Part shown: piece by piece, positions 54,330-62,903 of the stretch | Layout: each line of letters opens with the position of its first letter | Position numbering within the stretch: the stretch's first letter is position 1 | DNA from: Winogradskya humida | GTDB lineage: Bacteria; Actinomycetota; Actinomycetes; Mycobacteriales; Micromonosporaceae | Assembly (NCBI RefSeq): GCF_016862215.1 | Contig: NZ_BOMN01000112.1 | Coordinates: 1-64,000 of the forward strand | Reading direction: 5' to 3' | DNA: 64,000 nt | Made by a program: the position numbers and the translations under genes | Notes under the pieces: generated by a model | Told to the model about the DNA's origin: nothing | Database searches by the model: none | What the model saw: the letters and a program-made list of their open reading frames with translations, nothing else

Positions 54330-56034
54330 CGAGCAACGGACCAGGCAACGGACCAGGCAACGGACCAGGCAACGGACCGGGCACCGGGCCGGCCGGATGC
54401 GGCGCACCAGCGTCGGGAGCGTAGAGCGCGAGCAACTCGGTGCGCAGCTCGGCGAGGCGGCTGACCTTACCGATGCCCGTGCTCTGCTCGAATGTGCCCC
54501 GGAAGTCACGCCCGGTCTGGCGGTGGTGGACCTGGACGTCGAGCAGGCCGTTGATGTCGAGCGTGAAGGTGACCTCGAACTCGTGGTAGCCCCGCGGGCG
54601 GGGCTCGATGTCGTCCAGCACCACCTCACCGACGAGCTCGTTCTCGTACGTGTAACGGCTTTCGCCCTGGTAGATGGGGCAGCGCACGACGGTGGCATCC
54701 TCGGGATTGGTGTAGACGTTCTTGGCCGAACGCGGGATGTTGTCGCCGCGAGGGATGAGCGGGTCCACCAGTCCCTCCTGGACGCCCAGACCCAGGGTGT
54801 GCTCGGTGATGTAGGTGATCTCCAGCTCGTCGTCCCGCTCCCGGTTGAGCTGGTCCGCGTCCGGCCGGCGGAGCAGGTCGAAGCCGTCGGAAGGGGCGAA
54901 TCGGTTGGCCACGATCGCCGCGCCCCGGGCAACGAGGGTGTCGGGGTTGGCGTCACTGCGCACGAAACCGGCACCGCGGCCGAAGTAGTCCAGCAGCATC
55001 CGGCTGACCAGCGGAATCCTCGTCGAACCGCCGACCAGCAGGATGGCGTCCAGCTCCGCGCGGGTGACACCACGCGCCGCGGCCATCGTCAGCGCATCCT
55101 CGACACAGCTCAGAGATTCGCGCAGCAACCCGGCGATCTCACCCTCGAAGGTGGCCCGGTCCAGCCGCAGGCCCCGCGGTGGCCCACCTGGCTCCCGGGC
55201 CGGCACCACCAGCTCGGACTCGTCGTAGACGGCGAGCTCCCACTTGGCCCGCTCGGCCGATGCCTTCACCCGCTGCGCCCAGCCCGGGTCGGCGTCCACC
55301 GGCTCGCCGAGCTCGCGGAAGGCCCACTTCGTGATCTCATCGTCGAAGTTGCCGCCGCCGAGCCGCGGGTTGCCGGCGGTGGCGAGCACCTCGATCGACT
55401 CCTGCTCGACCACGATGATGGACACGTCGAACGTCCCGCCGCCGAGGTCATACACGAGATAGACGTGCCGCTCGGCGTCGGCGCGGTCGAAGCCGTAACA
55501 GATCGCAGCCGCGGTCGGCTCGGGAATGAGCTGTCGCGGGTAGATCCCAGCGAGCAGCGCCGCCTCCTCGGTCGCCTTTTTCTGCCGCTCCGTGAAGTAC
55601 GCCGGGACGGTGATGACCGCATCGTGCACCGGCGCTCCGAGATTCTGCTCGGCGATCTCCTTCATCTTCATCAGCACCAGCGCGCTGATCTCCTGGGGAA
55701 GGCGGCTCCTGCCACGGAACGAGATCCGCACCGGTTCAGGCGCTTTGCCTACCCCCGGCGCCGGGACAGCCGCGCCCATCTCCCGTTTGACCTCGATCAG
55801 GATGTGGCCCGGGTCATCGGCGATGGCCGACTTGGCGGCGGCGCCGACGGTGACCGTCGGCGAGCCGGGACGGTCCCAGACGACGGACGGCGTCGCGGCG
55901 CCGCCTTTGTCCACAGTGGGGTCCGGCAGAATCTCGGCATCGCACTCGGCGGCGTTGTAGGCGGCGACGGCCGAATAGGTGGTGCCGAGATCGATGCCGA
56001 CGACCCGGTGCCCTCGTGATTTCTGGGATGTCAT
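54322..56034 (-). CDS. Hsp70 family protein
   Basis: A 570-residue DnaK-like ATPase. Nucleotide-binding motifs are IDLGTTYSAV (14-23), YDLGGGTFDVSII and LLVGGSTRIPLV. The substrate-binding beta domain follows (HTLGLGVQEGLVDPLIPRGDNIP, in parts HTLGLGVQ and PLIPRGDNIP). It is shorter than DnaK (about 610-640 residues): the helical lid is reduced and replaced by a tail of PGPL repeats. It is not the housekeeping DnaK, as GrpE/DnaJ/HspR genes are absent. It probably acts as the ATP-dependent switch of the operon. The ATG overlaps the stop of the J-like gene by 4 bp. Confidence 0.93.
   Translation of the reverse strand: MTSQKSRGHRVVGIDLGTTYSAVAAYNAAECDAEILPDPTVDKGGAATPSVVWDRPGSPTVTVGAAAKSAIADDPGHILIEVKREMGAAVPAPGVGKAPEPVRISFRGRSRLPQEISALVLMKMKEIAEQNLGAPVHDAVITVPAYFTERQKKATEEAALLAGIYPRQLIPEPTAAAICYGFDRADAERHVYLVYDLGGGTFDVSIIVVEQESIEVLATAGNPRLGGGNFDDEITKWAFRELGEPVDADPGWAQRVKASAERAKWELAVYDESELVVPAREPGGPPRGLRLDRATFEGEIAGLLRESLSCVEDALTMAAARGVTRAELDAILLVGGSTRIPLVSRMLLDYFGRGAGFVRSDANPDTLVARGAAIVANRFAPSDGFDLLRRPDADQLNRERDDELEITYITEHTLGLGVQEGLVDPLIPRGDNIPRSAKNVYTNPEDATVVRCPIYQGESRYTYENELVGEVVLDDIEPRPRGYHEFEVTFTLDINGLLDVQVHHRQTGRDFRGTFEQSTGIGKVSRLAELRTELLALYAPDAGAPHPAGPVPGPLPGPLPGPLPGPLLDD
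54334..54381 (-). repeat. 12-bp tandem repeat at the 3' end of the Hsp70 gene
   Basis: Four copies of CAACGGACCAGG (plus-strand sense), the last with one change. They encode the repeated PGPL tail of the Hsp70 protein in frame, immediately before its stop codon. Confidence 0.88.
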
Positions 56035-56459
56035 GAGTGGTCCACGCCGTCCAATAATGGGTGGTGACGGAAATCGCCGGAAAAGTCGCTGCGCTCCAGA
56101 TCTGTCGGCACGGGAAAAGGGATCGCGTCGCCGCCCTCAGCGCCGCACAGGAAGGACTCGAGGTCCGCCCGCAGCCGCTCCAGCGCCACCGCGGGGTCGT
56201 CGAAAATCAGGCTCCAGACCGGCTCGAGCCGCAGCACAGAGCACGGCGGATGCTCGTCGTCGTGCTCTGCTCGCCGATCGGAACCGGTCAGTGACCGGGA
56301 GTTGAGCCCGGCCAGCTCCCGCTCGGCGGTGAGCACCCGGGCTCTTCGCGCTGTCGCCACCCGGACCTCATCGGGTGTCGCATCCGGCCGGACACCAAGC
56401 TCGCCGTAACCGGTCACGACGGGCACAGGGACCGGCGCCGGGAACCATTCTGAATGCAT
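56031..56459 (-). CDS. J-like (degenerate J-domain) protein
   Basis: A 142-residue protein. Residues of roughly 17-50 (GYGELGVRPDATPDEVRVAT, then ARRARVLTAERE) resemble helices I and II of a J-domain (compare YxxLGVxPDATxxEIxxAY), but the HPD motif required to stimulate Hsp70 is not found. The C-terminal part (SVLRLEPVWSLIFDDPAVAL) is unrecognised. It overlaps the Hsp70 gene by 4 bp and is first in the seven-gene operon, so it is a plausible cognate partner. ATG at 56459 gives the shortest sensible start; ATG at 56480 and longer forms remain possible. Confidence 0.65.
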   Translation of the reverse strand: MHSEWFPAPVPVPVVTGYGELGVRPDATPDEVRVATARRARVLTAERELAGLNSRSLTGSDRRAEHDDEHPPCSVLRLEPVWSLIFDDPAVALERLRADLESFLCGAEGGDAIPFPVPTDLERSDFSGDFRHHPLLDGVDHS

Positions 56460-56690
56460 TTCATCGTGGATGCCGACCATCGGACCAGCGTTGCTCGCAG
56501 CAATGCGAACGTCGACTGAATACCGCCGCCATGTGCGACAGATCAAGGACAAAATGAAAGTGTTTCAGATGTTGGAGACCGAGTCTCCATCAAGAGGGTT
56601 CCCGGGAACGCGTTCAGACCCACCACCTCGACCGGCCCGCGGCGCGCCGGCACCCGACGAGGCCGGCCCATCACCCTGAGTCCTGTTTAG

Positions 56691-56827
56691 AGATCGGTGT
56701 ATTCGGATTTATTGCGTCGACTTCCTATTGTCCAGGGTCGAACGGCGACGACGCCGCTCGTCCTCGACGGAAGGGATGCGAATGCGACATCTGGGAAGAA
56801 GCCTTCTGGCGGCCGGCATGATCGCCG
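56691..56827 (+). repeat. Right direct repeat: promoter and signal start of the S33 peptidase
   Basis: Matches the left copy at 46371-46507 without gaps: identical over 56761-56827 and about 71% identical over 56691-56760. A TATTGT box at 56726-56731 aligns with TACCGT in the left copy and is a candidate -10. This copy runs into an intact peptidase gene. Together the copies bracket the Hsp70-TIR operon. Confidence 0.9.
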
Positions 56828-58518
56828 GTGTGCTGGTGGCGGGGGCCGCTGCGCCCGCCGCGGCGGCCACGAAGACCGATCGCACCAGTGCCAAGGAGAG
56901 CAAGCGGGTCGACCGCGTGCCCACTCCGAAGCTCGGCTGGTACAAGTGCTACGACTACGCCGAGTGTGCGACCACCAAGCTTCCCCTCGACTACGACAAC
57001 CCGAAGGGCGCGAAGACCGAGATCGCGCTACTGCGGGTCAAGGCCACGGACCAGAAGCACAAGATCGGCAGCCTGTTCCTCAACCCGGGCGGTCCCGGTG
57101 GCTCCGGCACGAGCATCGCGCTCGCGGCGCCGAACTTCCTGAGCCCGGCGGTGCTCGCGAAGTTCGACATCGTCGGTGTCGACCCGCGCGGCATCGCCAA
57201 CAGCGCCAACATCAAGTGCTTCAAGTCGGTCAAGGACCAGACCGCGGTGCTCGGCGACATGAACGTCGCGTTCCCGCTGGGTGCGGCCGAGGAGAAGAAG
57301 TACGTCGCCGCCGCCAAGAAGTTCGGCAAGGCGTGCTCGACCACGGGCAAGCCGCTGACCGGGGCGGCGTCCACCGCCGAGGTGGTGCGGGACATGGAGG
57401 TCCTGCGCCGCGCCGTCGGTGACAAGAAGCTGAACTACCTCGGCTTCAGCTACGGCACCGCGATCGGGCAGTACTACGCCAACATGTTCCCCGACCGCTT
57501 CCGGGCGATCGTGGTCGACGGCGTGCTCGACCCGGAACACTGGGTCGGCACGGCGAAGACGGCCAACCAGGAGCAGGACGAGCGGCTCCGGTCGGCCGAC
57601 GGGGCGTACAGGGCGCTGCGGGAGATCCTCAAGCGCTGTGACGCCGCGGGCGAGCAGTACTGCGCCTTCGCCGCCGGTGACCCGGTGAAGAACTTCGACG
57701 CGATCGCGTCGAAGCTCAAGAAGAAGCCGCTGGTGGTCGTGGACGAGGAATTCGGCAGCTTCACCATCACGTACGCCGACTTCGTCAGCGGCATCCTCGG
57801 CGACCTGTACGACACGGGTGCCGGTGACTGGGTGACCCAGGACGCGCAGTACATCAAGACGCTGCTCGATTCCTCCAGTGCCGCCGCGAAGGCCACCGCG
57901 GGCACCGCGCTGGCCAAGCGGATCAAGGACGCCCGGGCCAAGGCCGGCCGGGACTTCCCGTACGACAACGGCTTCGAGACCTTCGCGACGGTGGACTGCA
58001 CCGACGCGCTGCACCCGAAGGACGCCGGCTCGTGGCCGGGCCTGATGGTCAAGGCCGACAAGCGGGCGCCGTACTTCGGCCGGGCCTGGGGCTGGGGCAC
58101 CGCACAGTGCGCCCGCAACACCTGGACCGTACGCGACGAGGACGCGTACACCGGCCCGTGGAACCGCCGGACCGCCGCCCCGGTGCTGATCGTCGGCACC
58201 AAGTGGGACCCGGCGACGAACTACGACGACGCCGTCTCGGCATCCAAGCGGCTGCCCAACAGCCGCCTGCTGTCGAACACCAACTGGGGACACACGTCCT
58301 ACGGCTCGTCGGCCTGCGCCACCGGCGCGATCGACAACTACCTGCTCAAGGGCTCTCTCCCCGCCAAGGGGAAGGTCTGCCAGGGCGCGTACCAGCCGTT
58401 CCTCGAGCCGCTGCCGGACGACTCCGGCGAGGCCGCGAGGACGCTGAACGCGGTGCAGAGCCAGCGGCCGCCGGTCGCCGGCCCGCCGATGCCGTCGACC
58501 CTGAACGGCACCCGGTAG
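56782..58518 (+). CDS. Secreted S33-family peptidase (tripeptidyl aminopeptidase-like)
   Basis: A 578-residue exported alpha/beta hydrolase. A signal peptide (to about residue 31, ...APAAAATKTD) is followed by the S33 fold: oxyanion region LFLNPGGPGGSG, nucleophile in GFSYGTAIGQYYA, acid in VGTKWDPATNY and histidine in NWGHTSYGSS. Relatives release tripeptides or single residues from peptide N-termini and are common exo-peptidases of Streptomyces and Actinoplanes. The ATG at 56782 is favoured because GGAAGG lies 7 nt before it; the ATG two codons earlier overlaps that box. The promoter and first codons are duplicated at 46371-46507. A strong terminator follows. Confidence 0.93.
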   Translation: MRHLGRSLLAAGMIAGVLVAGAAAPAAAATKTDRTSAKESKRVDRVPTPKLGWYKCYDYAECATTKLPLDYDNPKGAKTEIALLRVKATDQKHKIGSLFLNPGGPGGSGTSIALAAPNFLSPAVLAKFDIVGVDPRGIANSANIKCFKSVKDQTAVLGDMNVAFPLGAAEEKKYVAAAKKFGKACSTTGKPLTGAASTAEVVRDMEVLRRAVGDKKLNYLGFSYGTAIGQYYANMFPDRFRAIVVDGVLDPEHWVGTAKTANQEQDERLRSADGAYRALREILKRCDAAGEQYCAFAAGDPVKNFDAIASKLKKKPLVVVDEEFGSFTITYADFVSGILGDLYDTGAGDWVTQDAQYIKTLLDSSSAAAKATAGTALAKRIKDARAKAGRDFPYDNGFETFATVDCTDALHPKDAGSWPGLMVKADKRAPYFGRAWGWGTAQCARNTWTVRDEDAYTGPWNRRTAAPVLIVGTKWDPATNYDDAVSASKRLPNSRLLSNTNWGHTSYGSSACATGAIDNYLLKGSLPAKGKVCQGAYQPFLEPLPDDSGEAARTLNAVQSQRPPVAGPPMPSTLNGTR

Positions 58519-58535
58519 TCACCCTGTAGTTCAAG

Positions 58536-58566
58536 CGCGGCGCCCGGCGACGGGCGCCGCGTTTTC
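58536..58566 (+). terminator. Rho-independent terminator with GCGA tetraloop
   Basis: CGCGGCGCCCG, loop GCGA (a stable GNRA tetraloop), CGGGCGCCGCG, then TTTT: an 11-bp perfect stem ending the peptidase transcript. It touches the stop of the convergent XRE gene at 58565. Confidence 0.92.
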
Positions 58567-59329
58567 AATCGAGCCCAGGCAGGTTGTAGATCACCAGGGT
58601 CTGCTCGGGGCGGTCGGCGACGTGGAACGCGGCGTGCGACACGGTGATCTCGCCCAGCCGGGGATGCCGCAGCCGCTTGCTGCCCGCGCGGCTGAACTGG
58701 ATGTCATACTGCGGCCACCACTGCCGCGCCTCGGGGCTCGCCGCGGTCAGCTCCGCCACGAGCCGGGTCACGCGCGGGTGGCCGGGGTGGCGTCCCGCGA
58801 TCGCTCGCAGACGGGCCAGGATGGTGCTCGCCTCGAGCTCCCAGTCGACCAGGACCTCGCGGGCGGCGGGCTCGGTGAACATCCACCGCACGACGTTGCC
58901 ACCCGATGTCATACCCCGGAACAACTCCGCCGCGGCCGCGTTGCTCGCGAGAACGTCATAACAGATGCCCGTGACGTACGCGGGATTGGCGCCGAGCAGC
59001 GCCGGAACGCCCGCGACCTCGGGGGCCGCCTCCTCGGCCGCGTCCTGCCCCAGCGGCACGCCCCCGCCGGCGAGGCGGCGCAGGTGCTCCTGCTCGGCGG
59101 ATGTCAGCCGCAGCGCCCGGGCGAGGGCGTCGAGCACCTGACCGGACGGGCGCACGTCGCGGCCCTGCTCGAGATAGGTGAGCCAGGTGGCGCTGATGCC
59201 GGCCAGCAGGGCCAGCTCCTCGCGGCGCAGCCCCGGTGTGCGGCGTCGCCCGGTGACCGGCAGGCCCGCGTCGGCCGGATTTACGCGCTCCCGCCTGCTG
59301 CGCAGGAAAGTTCCCAGCTCGACGCTCAC
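58565..59329 (-). CDS. XRE-family regulator with MmyB-like ligand domain
   Basis: A 254-residue regulator. The N-terminal helix-turn-helix is RTPGLRREELALLAGISATWLTYLEQGRDVRPS (in parts TPGLRREELALLAGIS and TWLTYLEQGRD). The C-terminal part (about 100-254) is the MmyB-like fatty-acid-binding-type PAS fold with RWMFTEPAAREVL and QYDIQF...HPRLGEITVSH. This architecture is abundant in Actinomycetota and usually controls an adjacent oxidoreductase. The GTG at 59329 follows GGAGG by 7 nt; earlier in-frame starts lack this. It is divergent from the MDR gene. Confidence 0.92.
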   Translation of the reverse strand: MSVELGTFLRSRRERVNPADAGLPVTGRRRTPGLRREELALLAGISATWLTYLEQGRDVRPSGQVLDALARALRLTSAEQEHLRRLAGGGVPLGQDAAEEAAPEVAGVPALLGANPAYVTGICYDVLASNAAAAELFRGMTSGGNVVRWMFTEPAAREVLVDWELEASTILARLRAIAGRHPGHPRVTRLVAELTAASPEARQWWPQYDIQFSRAGSKRLRHPRLGEITVSHAAFHVADRPEQTLVIYNLPGLD

Positions 59330-59342
59330 CCTGGAACCTCCA

Positions 59343-59373
59343 ATACCAGCATAAGGCGATTCTGGATACCAGC
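59343..59373. promoter_or_regulatory. Direct repeats between XRE and MDR genes
   Basis: ATACCAGC at 59343-59350 and 59366-59373, 23 bp apart (about two turns); on the minus strand the longer units read TAAGCTGGTAT and TATGCTGGTAT. They lie in the 68-bp gap between the divergent genes, so they are a candidate binding site for the XRE protein. Confidence 0.6.
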
Positions 59374-59397
59374 TTATCGCTGAGTCACGCTGGGACC

Positions 59398-60450
59398 ATG
59401 AAAGCTTGGACTGTTGCTTCACAAGATGATGTCGTACGCCTCTCCGACATCCCTGCGCCGGCACTGCAGGGTGGCGGCGTGCTGGTGGAGGTGCTCGCCG
59501 CGCACCTGCCGGCGTACACGAAAATGGTCGTGACCGGGAACCGTGGCGGCCTGCCCGTGCCCCTCACCCTGGGCCCGTCCTGCATCGCCCGGGTGACCGA
59601 TGTCGCGCCGGACGTGTTCCACGTCGCGCCGGGCGATGTCGTGGTGGACACGTCGCGGCTCGACGCGGGTGACGGCGACGAGATCCTGGTCGGCTGGGTC
59701 GGCCTCGGCGGGACCGGCACCGGCAGCGAGCGCACGGACCGCATGCGTACGGTGTGGCGCGACGGGGTTTTCGCCGAGCGTGCCCTGTGCGCCAAGGAGA
59801 CCCTCATCAAGCTGCCCGGCGCCGAGACCTACCCGGACCCCGCCCGCCTGTCGTTCCTGCCGTGGCTCTGCATCGCCGCGTCGGGCCTGTACGCGGCGGG
59901 CCCCTTGACCGGCCGTGACGTCGCCGTGATCGGTGCGACGGGCCAGCTGGGCGGCGCGGCGGTGCTGGTGGCGCTCGCCTCGGGCGCGGCGACGGTGACC
60001 GCGGTGGGGCGCAACAAGGCGGCACTCGACCGGCTGGCCGAGCTCGGCCCCCGCGTGCGCACCCACCAGCTGACCGGCGACCGCGCCACGGACGCGGCGG
60101 GGATCGGCCCGGTCGACGTCGCCCTCGACACCCTCGGCGCCACCCCGACGGCGGACGCGACCATGGCCGCGTACGACAGCCTGCGCAGGAACGGCGCCCT
60201 GGTTCTCGTCGGCGGCGTACGCCAGACCCTCACCATCCCGTACGGCGACCTGATGCACCGCCGTCTCACCCTGCGCGGTTCCTGGATGAGCGACGACCAG
60301 ACCGTGACCACGGTGTGGAACATGATCCGTTCCGGACTGCTGGACCTCTCCGCGGTCGAACTGCTGACAGTCGGCCTCGACGACCCGGCCACCGCCCTCG
60401 ACCTGGCGGAGCGCACCACGGGCCTCGCCTTCGTCGCCCTCGTCCCCTGA
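59398..60450 (+). CDS. Quinone oxidoreductase-like MDR protein
   Basis: A 350-residue medium-chain dehydrogenase/reductase. The N-terminus (MKAWTVASQDDVVRLSDIPAP) is the GroES-like domain. The coenzyme motif is VAVIGATGQLGGAAVLVALASGA (about 175-197). No structural zinc-binding cysteine quartet is seen, which places it with the zinc-free quinone oxidoreductases that reduce quinones or enals with NADPH. ATG at 59398 has only a weak GGGA box. It is divergent from the XRE regulator, its likely repressor or activator. Confidence 0.9.
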   Translation: MKAWTVASQDDVVRLSDIPAPALQGGGVLVEVLAAHLPAYTKMVVTGNRGGLPVPLTLGPSCIARVTDVAPDVFHVAPGDVVVDTSRLDAGDGDEILVGWVGLGGTGTGSERTDRMRTVWRDGVFAERALCAKETLIKLPGAETYPDPARLSFLPWLCIAASGLYAAGPLTGRDVAVIGATGQLGGAAVLVALASGAATVTAVGRNKAALDRLAELGPRVRTHQLTGDRATDAAGIGPVDVALDTLGATPTADATMAAYDSLRRNGALVLVGGVRQTLTIPYGDLMHRRLTLRGSWMSDDQTVTTVWNMIRSGLLDLSAVELLTVGLDDPATALDLAERTTGLAFVALVP

Positions 60451-60623
60451 TCGTCGCCGGCGGCCTGAGGATCAGTTCGATCTGTCAGAAGTCGGGCTGA
60501 TCTATGTCCATCGATGTCAAACCTGTTAATTAAGCTTCTAATTACTTCCCGTCCACCCTTCCCCGGGGCAATGATATTGAAACCAATGGATGCACGTGCG
60601 TCCTGGGATTGGGGAGGATCAGG
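60451..60623. other. AT-rich intergenic promoter region of the M4 protease
   Basis: 173 bp with a strikingly AT-rich core (GTTAATTAAGCTTCTAATTAC at 60524-60544, written as GTTAATTAAGC then TTCTAATTAC). GGGGAGG at 60612-60617 is the ribosome-binding site for the TTG start at 60624. No gene is seen; it is probably a promoter or upstream activating region. Confidence 0.55.
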
Positions 60624-62864
60624 TTGAGAAAGGCTCTTGCGCTGACCGGCATCACCTTGCTGGTCAGCGGCGGTCTCGCGGTCTCCGCTACCAGCGTGTC
60701 CGCCGCTCCGCCGTCCACGCCGTCACTGCTCACCGCCGCTGACACGGCGCTGAAGGACAACGTCAAGGCCGTCAAGGGGTCCGCCCTCGACACATTCACC
60801 GCGTACAGCAGCAAGAAGCTGGACAACGGCAGCGGGGTGGTGCGCTACGAGCGTACCTATCGTGGCCTGCGGGTGGACGGTGGTGACCTGATCATCCGGG
60901 TCGGTAAGGACGGGCAGTACACCGGCAGCTCGAACGGGCTGAAGGCGCCGCTGTCGCTCGGGATCACCCCGAAGGTCACTGCCGCGAAGGCCAAGTCGCT
61001 CGCTTCCGGTGCGTTCTCCGGGAAGATCACTGCGACGGGTACGCCGGAACTGTTCGTCGACGCGAACAGTGGCTCGGGGCGCCTCGCCTGGGAAACCGTC
61101 GTGACCGGATGGGCCAAGGACGGGCAGACGCCGTCGAAGCTGCACGTCATCAGCGACGCGCTGACCGGTGCCCCGATCGGCTCGTACGACGAGATCGAGA
61201 CCATCGCCGGTGAGGGCAACAGCATCTACTCCGGCACGGTCGGCGTGGACACCACGCTGTCCGGCTCGACGTACAGCCTGATCGACCCGTCGCACGGCAA
61301 CGGGCGTACGTGTGACATGAACAACGGCAGCTCGACCTGCACGACGTTCACGGACGCCGACAACGTCTGGGGCACCGGCACCAACGCGAGCCGGCAGTCC
61401 GCGGCCATCGACGCGCACTTCGGTGCCGCGAAGACGTTCGACTACTTCCTCAACGTCCACGGCCGCAACGGCATCTTCGGCACCGGCGCGGGTGTGCCGT
61501 CGCGGGTGCACTACGGCAACGCGTACGTCAACGCGTTCTGGGACGGCGCCCAGATGACCTACGGCGACGGCTCGGGCAACGCGAACCCGCTGGTCGCCAT
61601 CGACGTGGCCGGTCACGAGATGTCGCACGGCGTCACCGAGAACGTGGTGCCCGGCGGCCTCACCTACTCCGGGGAGTCCGGCGGCCTGAACGAGGCCACC
61701 AGCGACATCTTCGGCAGCATGGTCGAGTTCTACGCCGACACCACCGCCGACCCCGGTGACTACGACATCGGCGAGGAGATCGACATCAACGGCGACGGCT
61801 CGCCGCTGCGCTACATGTACAACCCCACGCTCGACGGCTCGTCGCACGGCTGCTGGTCGACCAGCACCAACAGCGTCGACGTGCACTACTCGTCCGGTGT
61901 GGCCAACCACTTCTTCTTCGACCTCGCCGAGGGCACCGGGCAGACCGCGTTCGGCACCTCCCCCGTGTGTGGCGCCGCTGAGCCGGTGACCGGCATCGGC
62001 CGTGACAAGGCCGAGAAGATCTGGTTCCGCGCGCTCGACACCTACTTCGTGTCGAACACCAAGTACGTCAACACCACCACGCCGTCGAACACCGCCCGCG
62101 CGTACAGCCTTTCGGCCGCCGCCGACCTGTACGGCGAGTGCGGCACCGAGTACAAGGCGGTCCAGGCCGCCTGGACCGCGGTCAACGTCGCCGGCAGCGA
62201 CTACTGCCCCGTCGGCAACGACTTCTCCGTCGCCGCCTCCCCGGCCTCGGTAGCCACCGACCGCGGCGAGACCGTCACCACGACCCTCGCCACGACCAGC
62301 ACCAACGGCACCGCCGAGACGATCGACCTCACCGCCTCCGGCGTTCCGGCCGGCGTCACGGTCACCTTCGACCCCGCCTCGGTCACCGCCGGTGAGTCGT
62401 CGACGGTCACGATCGTCACCCCGGAGTCGCTCGGTACGGGTACCTACCCGATCACGTTCACCGGCACCTCGCCCTCGGTGAGCCACTCGACGTCGTTCAC
62501 GCTCGGGATCAACAGCCCCGCGGGCTGCTCCGGCACGAACGCCGACGATGTCGCGATCCCCGACAACACCACCGTCACGAGCGACATCTCGCTGGCCGGC
62601 TGCACCATCACGCCGTCCTCGAGCAGCAAGGTCGAGGTGCACATCGTCCACACGTACATCGGTGACCTGGTCGTCAGCCTGGTCGCCCCGGACGGCAGCG
62701 CGTACACCCTGCAGAGCCGCACCGGTGGCAGCACCGACAACATCGACCAGACCTACAGCGTCAACGTCTCCGGCGAGAACCCGGACGGCATCTGGAAGCT
62801 CCGCGTCCAGGACGCCGCGTCGATCGACACCGGCTACATCAACAGCTGGACCCTGTCTCTCTAG
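60624..62864 (+). CDS. Secreted M4 metalloprotease with P-domain
   Basis: A 746-residue exported thermolysin-family protease. The signal peptide (MRKALALTGITLLVSGGLAV) is followed by an FTP/PepSY propeptide (about 35-195). The zinc site is H331-E332-x2-H335 (VAGHEMSHGVTENV) with the third ligand E357 in GGLNEATSDIFG, and a late His in SSGVANHFFFDLAEG. After the catalytic domain come an Ig-like module (DFSVAASPASVATDRGETV) and a C-terminal P/proprotein-convertase-type domain (VHTYIGDLVVSLVAPDG). It degrades proteins outside the cell. TTG at 60624 follows GGAGG by 6 nt. Confidence 0.94.
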   Translation: MRKALALTGITLLVSGGLAVSATSVSAAPPSTPSLLTAADTALKDNVKAVKGSALDTFTAYSSKKLDNGSGVVRYERTYRGLRVDGGDLIIRVGKDGQYTGSSNGLKAPLSLGITPKVTAAKAKSLASGAFSGKITATGTPELFVDANSGSGRLAWETVVTGWAKDGQTPSKLHVISDALTGAPIGSYDEIETIAGEGNSIYSGTVGVDTTLSGSTYSLIDPSHGNGRTCDMNNGSSTCTTFTDADNVWGTGTNASRQSAAIDAHFGAAKTFDYFLNVHGRNGIFGTGAGVPSRVHYGNAYVNAFWDGAQMTYGDGSGNANPLVAIDVAGHEMSHGVTENVVPGGLTYSGESGGLNEATSDIFGSMVEFYADTTADPGDYDIGEEIDINGDGSPLRYMYNPTLDGSSHGCWSTSTNSVDVHYSSGVANHFFFDLAEGTGQTAFGTSPVCGAAEPVTGIGRDKAEKIWFRALDTYFVSNTKYVNTTTPSNTARAYSLSAAADLYGECGTEYKAVQAAWTAVNVAGSDYCPVGNDFSVAASPASVATDRGETVTTTLATTSTNGTAETIDLTASGVPAGVTVTFDPASVTAGESSTVTIVTPESLGTGTYPITFTGTSPSVSHSTSFTLGINSPAGCSGTNADDVAIPDNTTVTSDISLAGCTITPSSSSKVEVHIVHTYIGDLVVSLVAPDGSAYTLQSRTGGSTDNIDQTYSVNVSGENPDGIWKLRVQDAASIDTGYINSWTLSL

Positions 62865-62903
62865 ACAGGCCCCCTAGCGGGAGTTTCGGCCTAGGGTGAG
62901 GGG

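Noticed and set aside
60520..60550. AT-rich stretch considered as a replication origin or attachment site
   Set aside because: It is a single short stretch without DnaA boxes, repeats, or a nearby replication or integrase gene.
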